Assembly (NCBI GenBank): GCA_025360895.1
Contig: JANYBF010000145.1
Location: 1 to 7,670 of the forward strand
DNA from: Verrucomicrobiota bacterium
GTDB taxonomy: Bacteria > Verrucomicrobiota > Verrucomicrobiia > Limisphaerales > JADLHS01
Reading direction: 5' to 3'
Length of the DNA: 7,670 nucleotides
Below the pieces are notes generated by a model. That model saw only the letters and a list, made by a program, of their open reading frames with translations. It made no database searches and was not told the DNA's origin. Below are positions 1 through 5,186 of the stretch, piece by piece. Position 1 is the first letter of the stretch. The number at the start of each line of letters is the position of its first letter. Both the position numbers and the translations under genes were made by a program.

Positions 1-336
1 CAACCCGTTAGTCCGGAACTGCGGGTGAAACGCGAGGCCAAGCAAGCCCTCCGCGTTGCTGTCATACGGCTTGCGGTCCACGATGTTGAAAAACTCCCGG
101 GCGTCCGCGCCATCGCTGCCCGGCCGCACGATGAGGATGCGCCCCCGTTCCTCCAGAACGAACATCCGGCCCGAACCATCCGGCGCTTCAGTCATCCAGG
201 TCGGGCGATCCACGGTCAAAGCTGGGTACGCCTCGCGCAACGTCACCGGGGGTAATGCCGCCCCGGCCATGGGCAATTTTAATAAAAGGAGGGGAAGGAA
301 AATAACGTAACTGATCCCCCGCAAGAGTTTTGACAT
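1..336 (-). CDS. PQQ-dependent sugar dehydrogenase, N-terminal part (gene continues past left edge)
   Basis: Reading from the ATG at 336 leftward, 112 codons stay open to base 1, so only the N-terminus is present. The protein begins with a signal peptide (basic MSKLLRG, hydrophobic stretch, cleavage likely after the AGA near residue 26), then the first propeller-blade sequence of the glucose/sorbosone dehydrogenase family (RGRILIV, NIVDRKP, EGLLGLAFHP). It aligns without gaps to the neighbouring dehydrogenase at 416-1642, with 69 of 112 residues identical by my hand count, so the two are tandem paralogues. Family knowledge: these are soluble, exported beta-propeller enzymes that oxidise aldoses with PQQ. 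The catalytic His and PQQ-binding residues lie beyond the edge, so activity cannot be judged. No Shine-Dalgarno precedes the ATG, but the start is supported by the matching start of the paralogue. It lies 79 bp downstream of that gene on the same strand. Confidence 0.88.
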   Translation of the reverse strand, partial: MSKLLRGISYVIFLPLLLLKLPMAGAALPPVTLREAYPALTVDRPTWMTEAPDGSGRMFVLEERGRILIVRPGSDGADAREFFNIVDRKPYDSNAEGLLGLAFHPQFRTNGL

Positions 337-371
337 GCCGCGAGCTTACGGTTCAGCTCCAACTGGAGCAA
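337..371 (-). promoter_or_regulatory. Putative promoter upstream of partial dehydrogenase
   Basis: Read on the minus strand, TTGCTC (371-366) and TAAGCT (348-343) are separated by exactly 17 bp. The same arrangement, TTGCGC-17 bp-TAAGCT, precedes the paralogue at 1643-1677, although the spacer sequences differ. The hexamers are poor matches to the sigma-70 consensus, so the case rests on conservation between the copies. The -10-like box ends only 6 nt before the ATG, which would imply a leaderless or nearly leaderless transcript. A perfect inverted repeat, GCTCCA-AC-TGGAGC (356-369), overlaps the -35-like box here and is absent from the paralogue; it could be an operator. All of this is inference. 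Confidence 0.3.
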
Positions 372-415
372 AGCGATTCTGCGTCAGCGCGCCGAGCGGA
401 AATCAGGTTCTTCCA

Positions 416-1642
416 TCACGGAACGGTGACCTGATAAATCTTTCCGTCGTACGTCAGCACGTAGAGTTCACCATCGCGGTCTTCGGCAAAGCTCGTGATA
501 TTTTTTGGCTGCGACAGCAGGGTGCCTTGCTCAATAACTTTGCCGTCGCGATCGCGCAGACCCCAGATCGTGCCCAAGGCGAAATCGGCGTAAACATAAA
601 CTCCGCTCAAGGCGGGAAATTGTTTACCCCGATAAACATAGCCACCCGTGACACTTAGACCTGGAGTGTGCATCGGAAGACGCGCCTTCGCCATCTGGTC
701 GGGCCGGTGGGGATATTCAAGGATCGGTTCGACAAAGTGCGCGCCGTCCGGGCCGGGTTTGAAACCATGCTCGCCTTCGCGGATGCACCAGCCGTAATTA
801 CCGCCTTTGACGATCAGGTCAATCTCTTCCCAGTCGTCTTGACCGACGTCGCCCGCCCACAATTCACCCGTCGCGCGATCCCAACTGAAGCGCCACACAT
901 TGCGCAGGCCCAGCGCCCAGATTTCCTTCCGCACGCCATACTTCTCCGACTCACCCACAAACGGATTGTCCGTTGGAATTCCGTAGGCCAGTTCCTTTCG
1001 ATTTTCGCCAACACCGGACTTCGAGCGCGTGTTGACATCAATCCGCAACATTTTGCCGAGCAACGACGCGGTGTTTTGACCATTGTTGTGGGGATCGTTG
1101 AACATTCCGCCGTCGCCGAGCGCGATATAAAGAAACCCATCCGGCCCAAAACTCACCTGGCCGCCGTCGTGATTCCAATAGGGCCGCGGCACTTCCAAGA
1201 GGATTCGCTCGGACGCGAGCTCGGCTTGGTTCGGGTCGGTCACCGAAACTTTGAATTCACTAACCACGCTGCGCTTGGGATTTTGCTGGCTGTAAAAGAT
1301 GTAGAAAAGCCCGTTGGTCTTGAATCCGGGATGAAACGCCATGCCCAGCAAGCCCTCTTCATTTTCCGCAAAAGGTTTGCGATCCACAATGTTCAGAAAT
1401 TCCTTCGATTCGGCGCCATTGCTGCCCTTGCGCACGATGACAATGCGACCCCGCTGTTCCATGATGAAAACTCGATCCGAGTCATCCGGCGCTTGCGCCA
1501 CCCACAGTGGGCGTTCCATGGTCAAAGCCGGGAATATCTCGCGCAAGGTTATCTTGGTTAATTCCGCCCCGGAAGCGGGCAGGGTCAGTAGCAGGCTGGG
1601 AAAGATAATCCCGGATGTGATTCCGCGTATCAATTTGAACAT
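416..1642 (-). CDS. Secreted PQQ-dependent sugar dehydrogenase (glucose/sorbosone dehydrogenase, Asd-like)
   Basis: A 408-residue protein with a signal peptide (MFKLIRG, hydrophobic 8-21, probable cleavage after PASGA at 26) and a six-bladed beta-propeller typical of soluble aldose sugar dehydrogenases. Visible family motifs in order are EGLLGMAFHP (96-105), WNHDGGQVSFGPDGFLYIAL (156-175) followed by GDGG, GKMLRIDV (196-203), EIWALGLRNVWRFSWD (240-255), GDVGQDDWEEID (264-275), GGNYGW (280-285) and SVTGGYVYRG (330-339). By analogy with soluble glucose dehydrogenase, His158 matches the catalytic base and Arg247-Asn248 the PQQ-contacting Arg-Asn pair. It would oxidise an aldose at C1 in the periplasm; the natural sugar cannot be told. 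Length is normal for the family and no haem domain is fused. It lies 81 bp downstream of the methyltransferase gene and 79 bp upstream of its paralogue. The start is set by the signal peptide and by the ATG matched in the paralogue; no Shine-Dalgarno is seen. Confidence 0.93.
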   Translation of the reverse strand: MFKLIRGITSGIIFPSLLLTLPASGAELTKITLREIFPALTMERPLWVAQAPDDSDRVFIMEQRGRIVIVRKGSNGAESKEFLNIVDRKPFAENEEGLLGMAFHPGFKTNGLFYIFYSQQNPKRSVVSEFKVSVTDPNQAELASERILLEVPRPYWNHDGGQVSFGPDGFLYIALGDGGMFNDPHNNGQNTASLLGKMLRIDVNTRSKSGVGENRKELAYGIPTDNPFVGESEKYGVRKEIWALGLRNVWRFSWDRATGELWAGDVGQDDWEEIDLIVKGGNYGWCIREGEHGFKPGPDGAHFVEPILEYPHRPDQMAKARLPMHTPGLSVTGGYVYRGKQFPALSGVYVYADFALGTIWGLRDRDGKVIEQGTLLSQPKNITSFAEDRDGELYVLTYDGKIYQVTVP

Positions 1643-1677
1643 GCCGCGAGCTTACGGTTTGGGAGCGGCCAGCGCAA
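1643..1677 (-). promoter_or_regulatory. Putative promoter upstream of full-length dehydrogenase
   Basis: On the minus strand, TTGCGC (1677-1672), a 17-bp spacer and TAAGCT (1654-1649) precede the ATG at 1642 by 6 nt, the same geometry as the block at 337-371. The last 20 bases into the start codon, AACCGTAAGCTCGCGGCATG, are identical in the two copies. This may be a promoter for a leaderless message, or only a remnant of the gene duplication. Confidence 0.3.
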
Positions 1678-1679
1678 AA

Positions 1680-1703
1680 CGAATTTGTGCGAATTTGTGC
1701 GAA
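1680..1703. repeat. Short tandem repeat CGAATTTGTG
   Basis: Two perfect adjacent copies of the 10-mer CGAATTTGTG, followed by CGAA, lie in the 81-bp gap between the stop of the TrmN6-like gene and the putative promoter of the dehydrogenase. The second copy continues into a small dyad, TTTGT-GCGA-ACAAA (1694-1707). The paralogous gap at 337-415 has only one diverged version of this sequence (AGCGATTCTGCG), so the doubling happened in this copy. No function can be assigned. Confidence 0.6.
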
Positions 1704-1723
1704 CAAACGCTTCCATCCTCCGG

Positions 1724-2569
1724 TCACGGCGGAAAACCAATGGCCAGTTTCACCGCCGAATACTCGGGGTGAATTTCACCAGTGCGGGTGCGGATAATGA
1801 GCCCGGGTTCAACCCACGTTTGACCGCGAAACCATTCCGGCAAATCTTCCGCGCGCATCAGGCCGAACAACGCGATCAACGGCGGTTCGCTTTCGCGGAA
1901 AATCACGGGCCGGCGCCGCACGATCACCAAGCCGGCGGCCTTCGCCCCCGCTGCCACGCGCGCGAGTTGAGCGGGTTCGATTGGAAACACGCACGCGAAG
2001 AACCCGCCCGGCGCGAGATGCTTTGCGGCCGTCGTGCAGTAATCCGTCACCGTGCCGCGCAACTCGAAGCGGCAGGCGAGTTTCTGGGGATGTTCGCTTT
2101 TCACGCCGGCCTCGGGTGGAAAATACGGTGGACTGCCAGTGATCAGATCGAATCGTTCATCCGCCCGCAGCACTTCGGGATCACGAAAGTCGCCTTCCCG
2201 GATTTCATAACGGTCGGTGAGTTCATTGTAGTGGGTGGACTTCCGGGCCAGCGTGACGCTTTCGGCCTGCGCTTCAACCGTGACGAACCGCGCCCCTGGC
2301 AATCGCCAGGCACAAATCATCCCGACTGTGCCAATCCCGCTGCCGAGATCAAGTGCGGTGCGCGCGCTGGGACACCAACTCGTAGCATACCACGCGGTGA
2401 GAATGTCGTCGGTGGAAAAGCGATGCCCCTCGCGCAATTGGAACAATCGGAAGTGGCCGCTGATGGCGTCAAGGGTTTCGTGCGGTTCAACGGCAACGCC
2501 CCCGTTGAGTCTGGGCGGCACTGGGCCGGGTTTCGCCCAGCCTTTGAAATGTGTTTCATAAGCTGACAT
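1724..2569 (-). CDS. TrmN6/YfiC-like SAM-dependent adenine-N6 methyltransferase
   Basis: A 281-residue cytoplasmic Rossmann methyltransferase. The order of parts matches the tRNA1(Val) A37-N6 methyltransferase family (E. coli YfiC/TrmN6): an N-terminal lead-in with QLREGHRFSTDDILTAW (44-60, like the RFSxDxxLLA region), SAM motif I ALDLGSGIGT (72-81), an acidic residue in VTVEA (Glu99) that should bind the SAM ribose, a GDFRD segment (126-130) and the catalytic motif DLITGSPPYF (141-150). Most amino-methyltransferases have NPPY/F there; here the Asn is Ser146. The C-terminal part (IGEI-like TGEIHPEYSAV, 263-273) also resembles the family. The target could be tRNA or another RNA or protein, so I give no symbol. 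Start ATG 2569 is chosen because the sequence from MSAYETHFKG onward reads as a coherent N-terminus; no Shine-Dalgarno is visible. It is first in a same-strand run with the two dehydrogenases, but the gaps of about 80 bp and separate putative promoters argue against tight co-regulation. Confidence 0.85.
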   Translation of the reverse strand: MSAYETHFKGWAKPGPVPPRLNGGVAVEPHETLDAISGHFRLFQLREGHRFSTDDILTAWYATSWCPSARTALDLGSGIGTVGMICAWRLPGARFVTVEAQAESVTLARKSTHYNELTDRYEIREGDFRDPEVLRADERFDLITGSPPYFPPEAGVKSEHPQKLACRFELRGTVTDYCTTAAKHLAPGGFFACVFPIEPAQLARVAAGAKAAGLVIVRRRPVIFRESEPPLIALFGLMRAEDLPEWFRGQTWVEPGLIIRTRTGEIHPEYSAVKLAIGFPP

Positions 2570-2615
2570 CAGGTGGACAGGATGGGCGAAGTGCCAACGG
2601 GATGGAAGCCGGAGC

Positions 2616-2644
2616 TTGCCAAACAGCCATCACCACACTAGACA
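2616..2644 (+). promoter_or_regulatory. Possible sigma-70-like promoter for the exported methyltransferase
   Basis: In the 91-bp divergent gap (2570-2660), TTGCCA (2616-2621) and TAGACA (2639-2644) are spaced by 17 bp, ending 16 bp before the ATG at 2661. The -35 match is good and the -10 match is weak. Nothing comparable was found on the minus strand for the opposing TrmN6-like gene. Confidence 0.22.
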
Positions 2645-2660
2645 ACGACAGGCGATACAA

Positions 2661-3395
2661 ATGAAATTACACCTTTTCATCGCAGCGTTCGTTGCCTTGG
2701 CCATCTCAGCCAGAGTTGAAGCAGGTCCCACTAATTCGCCTGCGTCAACTCCGCGTTACGAAACGCGCGCCGAGCATGACCCGAACGGGATCGGTACGTT
2801 TTACATGGGCCGCGAGATTGCCCATGTCATGGGGCATCAGGCCGCCGACTGGCTGGAACGTCCCGAACGGGAGCGGGAGGAGCGTCCCGATTTGCTCATC
2901 CCGGCGCTGAAACTCAAACCGGGCGATGCTGTCGCGGACATCGGCGCGGGGACGGGTTACTACACGCGGCGACTCGCCAAGCCCATCGGTACGAATGGCG
3001 TGGTCTTTGCCGTGGAGATTCAGTCGGAGATGCTGGACCTTCTCACCAACAAACTGGCGGGCGAAAAAATCTTCAACGTCAAACCCGTGCTCGGCACGAT
3101 CACCGATCCCAAACTGCCACAGGCGGCGGTGGATTTGATCTTGATGGTGGACGTATATCACGAGTTTGACCATCCGTTTGAAATGGTGACGGCCATGTGC
3201 CAGTCGTTGAAGCCGGGCGGGCGCATGGTGTTCGTTGAGTTTCGCGGGGAAGACCCCAATGTGCCCATCAAACTCGTCCACAAAATGACCGAGGCACAGG
3301 TGCGCAAGGAGATGAGCATTCACCCGCTCGAATGGGTGGAAACAATTTCCACGCTGCCACAGCAACACGTCATCGTGTTTCGAAAAAAACCATAA
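2661..3395 (+). CDS. Exported class I SAM-dependent methyltransferase
   Basis: A 244-residue protein starting at the second possible start, ATG 2661. An upstream in-frame TTG at 2616 would add 15 polar residues in front of a good signal peptide (MKLHLFIAAFVALAISARVEA, cleavage after residue 21), so the ATG is preferred. The mature protein has a conserved-looking lead segment (GTFYMGREIAHVMGHQAADW, 45-64) followed by LERPERE, then a complete SAM-binding Rossmann domain: motif I VADIGAGTGYYT (91-102), Glu119 in VFAVEIQSEML for the SAM ribose, LILMVDVYHEFDHP (159-172) as the motif after strand 4, and LKPGGRMVFVEF (183-194). I recall similar signal-peptide-bearing methyltransferases in verrucomicrobia and planctomycetes, with unknown substrates. 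Small-molecule, quinone-like or surface substrates are all possible. Export is odd because SAM is cytoplasmic. It is monocistronic by appearance, divergent from the TrmN6-like gene and followed by an inverted repeat. Confidence 0.87.
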   Translation: MKLHLFIAAFVALAISARVEAGPTNSPASTPRYETRAEHDPNGIGTFYMGREIAHVMGHQAADWLERPEREREERPDLLIPALKLKPGDAVADIGAGTGYYTRRLAKPIGTNGVVFAVEIQSEMLDLLTNKLAGEKIFNVKPVLGTITDPKLPQAAVDLILMVDVYHEFDHPFEMVTAMCQSLKPGGRMVFVEFRGEDPNVPIKLVHKMTEAQVRKEMSIHPLEWVETISTLPQQHVIVFRKKP

Positions 3396-3606
3396 GGACT
3401 CGTTTGAAACCTCCTCGTAGCAGCCGAGGTAACGACGCTCAAATATCCTTGTTTCCCGAACCGATACGCGGAAAAATCAGAGTTCCTTACGTCGGCTACT
3501 ACTTTTCAAACAGGCTCTTGGCAAAGCGTCGCCCTTCGATTCGGTGTGAACCACAAACGAAACCGCTGAGCTTGTTTCGGCGCGGCCGCATGATTAACTT
3601 CCGCGC
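3396..3606. other. Intergenic region between exported methyltransferase and LOG gene
   Basis: A 211-bp non-coding stretch. Its first part holds an inverted repeat (3417-3502, listed separately). Its second part has a weak 6-bp dyad, CGAAAC (3558-3563) with GTTTCG (3574-3579), 27 bp before the LOG start. I found no convincing promoter hexamers, Shine-Dalgarno sequence or intrinsic terminator with a T tract. Small open frames across it show no recognisable protein. Confidence 0.6.
3417..3502. repeat. Degenerate palindromic repeat pair (REP/BIME-like, GTAGCnGCCGACGT family)
   Basis: The left arm begins GTAGCAGCCGAGGTAACGA (3417-3435). The reverse complement of the right arm (3479-3502) begins GTAGTAGCCGACGTAAGGA. 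By hand alignment 16 of these 19 bases agree, after which the arms diverge. The arms face each other across about 38 bp. The core GTAGC-GCCGACGT is the same as that of the inverted repeat inside pabB at 5382-5456, so both look like members of one interspersed family. It could act as a transcript 3'-end stabiliser for the upstream methyltransferase mRNA; this is conjecture. Confidence 0.65.
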
Positions 3607-4290
3607 ATGAATAATCACGGTCCGGCCTTCACCAAGGAAGACCCCTGGCGCATCCTGCGCATCATGGGGGAGTTCGTCGAATCGTTCGAAGCTCTGTCGC
3701 ATATCGCCCCAGCAGTCACCGTTTTTGGCTCGGCCCGAACGTCCCCGCGCGATCCGTACTATCGGGCAACGATGCGCCTCGGCAAACAACTGGCGAAACA
3801 TAATCTACCGGTGATCACCGGCGGCGGCCCGGGCATCATGGCCGCCGCCAACAAAGGTGCCGCGCAAGGCCGGGGCACTTCGGTGGGCCTCAACATTGAG
3901 CTGCCGCACGAACAAAACGGCAACGGATTCGCCAATGTGCCCGTCCACTTTCACTATTTCTTCTCGCGCAAGGTTTGCTTCGTGAAATACAGCGTCGCCT
4001 TTGTTTTTATGCCCGGTGGCTTCGGCACCCTCGATGAGTTGTTTGAAGTGCTGACGCTCGTGCAGACGGAGCGGATTCCAAAATTTCCACTGATCCTATT
4101 TGGCAAACGGTACTGGAGGGGGCTACTCCGCTGGATAAAAGCCGAGTTGCGCGAGCGCAATGCTTTCATCGGCCCGGACGATTTAAAACTGCTCACACTC
4201 ACCGACGATGTGGATGAAGCCGTGGCCGTCATTGCCGAATATCTCCAACGCGTCGGCCCCCCGACTTCGGTCCCGATGGCGTTTTCGTAA
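3607..4290 (+). CDS. LOG family / TIGR00730 Rossmann-fold protein (probable nucleotide 5'-monophosphate phosphoribohydrolase)
   Basis: A 227-residue cytoplasmic protein of the LOG (Lonely Guy)/lysine decarboxylase-like fold. Diagnostic parts are VTVFGSAR (37-44), ITGGGPGIMAAANKGA (70-85), a conserved SRK (120-122) and the signature PGGFGTLDELFEVLTLVQT (136-154). The PGGxGTxxE motif, with Glu144, forms the catalytic and nucleotide-binding site in this family. Characterised members split N6-modified AMP (cytokinin nucleotides) or AMP-like nucleotides into free base and ribose 5-phosphate. Many bacterial members were formerly misannotated as lysine decarboxylases or DNA-processing proteins. The start MNNHGPAFTKEDPW gives a normal N-terminus for the longer bacterial subgroup; no Shine-Dalgarno is apparent. 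It is separated by only 12 bp from the next gene, suggesting an operon with it and pabB. True substrate unknown. Confidence 0.9.
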   Translation: MNNHGPAFTKEDPWRILRIMGEFVESFEALSHIAPAVTVFGSARTSPRDPYYRATMRLGKQLAKHNLPVITGGGPGIMAAANKGAAQGRGTSVGLNIELPHEQNGNGFANVPVHFHYFFSRKVCFVKYSVAFVFMPGGFGTLDELFEVLTLVQTERIPKFPLILFGKRYWRGLLRWIKAELRERNAFIGPDDLKLLTLTDDVDEAVAVIAEYLQRVGPPTSVPMAFS

Positions 4291-4302
4291 ACGCCTGCAC
4301 GC

Positions 4303-5085
4303 ATGACTGCCCCCACTGCCTACGCCGTTCTGCAAAGAGATGACGCCCGCCCGACAGCGGACCAAATCCGGCGCGCGTTCCGATCCTTCAGCCATCTCAC
4401 TGATGCGGATGCGGTGCGCCTCGCCGCCAACGCTCAGGGCATCCTCCAGCGCCAACTCAGCTCAGACACCGCCCGCGCGTTTCACCGTGCGTTGCAGGCT
4501 GAGGGCGTCGCGGCGGCGATTGTAGCGGAAAGTGATTTGCAGTTGCTGCCGAAAAGCATAGCGCTGCATCGACTGACGCTTACGGAAGCGGCCCTCGAGA
4601 TTTACGATCTGCGCGGGCAACCTACGGCGGTAGCATGGCGTGAACTGGCACTGGTTGCGGCCGGTGCGGTACCGCACGAGGAGATCAGTCACCCCCGGAA
4701 CGAAAGCCCTGCAACATCTTTGCCAGTGGGGTTTGGTTTTTGGCCGAAAAGGAATGTGGAATCCATGCGCAAGGTGGAAACCCGATCCCAATTGATTCTG
4801 GAGATTGTGCTTTCAGGGAGCGCAGCGCGTTACGCGATCAATGCCGACGAGTTCCCATTCAAGTACGCGCTGGATCGGCCCGACCTCTCGTCGGTGCAAA
4901 AGTTTGTCTGGCTGGTGCGCGAGATCAGCCAGCGCGCGACCGGAGTTATTCTGAATCGCGGGGCGCGTGACGTGCGCGAAGGCACCGAGTTGGTGCGCGG
5001 CTACCCCAATCGCCAGGTATTCGCCGACGAAATGACGTGGCTGCTCTGGAACGCCGCGCAAACGAAACGCGCGGCGGGTGTTTAG
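4303..5085 (+). CDS. Uncharacterised protein between LOG and pabB
   Basis: A 260-residue protein that I cannot assign to a named family. It has no signal peptide or membrane segment, so it is probably cytoplasmic. Residues 1-83 look alpha/beta, with a helix-rich segment (SDTARAFHRALQAEGVAAAI, 54-73) leading to a short strand and LQLLP. Residues 88-122 (LTLTEAALEIYDLRGQPTAV, then a WRELALVAAG helix) read like a strand-turn-strand followed by a helix. A low-complexity linker with Pro, Glu and Ser (123-140) precedes a second part (160-260) that carries LILEIVLSG, FPFKYALDRPDLSSVQKF and a Trp-rich C-terminal helix ending in a basic tail. Codon-position GC pattern and the close 12-bp spacing to the LOG gene support a real gene. 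The spacing and strand suggest co-transcription with LOG and pabB; a functional link is not shown. Confidence 0.75.
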   Translation: MTAPTAYAVLQRDDARPTADQIRRAFRSFSHLTDADAVRLAANAQGILQRQLSSDTARAFHRALQAEGVAAAIVAESDLQLLPKSIALHRLTLTEAALEIYDLRGQPTAVAWRELALVAAGAVPHEEISHPRNESPATSLPVGFGFWPKRNVESMRKVETRSQLILEIVLSGSAARYAINADEFPFKYALDRPDLSSVQKFVWLVREISQRATGVILNRGARDVREGTELVRGYPNRQVFADEMTWLLWNAAQTKRAAGV

Positions 5086-5186
5086 CCGAACTAAAACGGT
5101 CTTGGTTGGAGGGTTTCTGTTCATGCGAGGTGGCCAGTTGCATTTTGCGGCTTGCCGCCGCCCGGCGCGACGGATTGAATTCAGTT

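Noticed and set aside
668..1561. Long plus-strand open frame (297 codons) opposite the dehydrogenase
   Set aside because: It is antisense to a gene with clear family motifs, has no recognisable motif of its own, and is the usual shadow frame of GC-rich coding DNA.
1685..2566. Plus-strand open frame of 293 codons opposite the TrmN6-like gene
   Set aside because: The minus-strand product contains SAM motif I and the SPPY motif; the plus-strand product shows no family features.
2616..2660. TTG start adding 15 residues to the exported methyltransferase
   Set aside because: It would put a polar His-rich stretch before a good signal peptide, and the TTG overlaps a possible -35 box.
2745..3368. 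Minus-strand open frame of 207 codons opposite the exported methyltransferase
   Set aside because: Rich in His and Arg in the pattern expected of an antisense shadow; the plus-strand gene has full methyltransferase motifs.
3417..3502. CRISPR or insertion sequence
   Set aside because: Only one inverted pair, no direct repeats with spacers, no transposase and no target-site duplication that I could identify.
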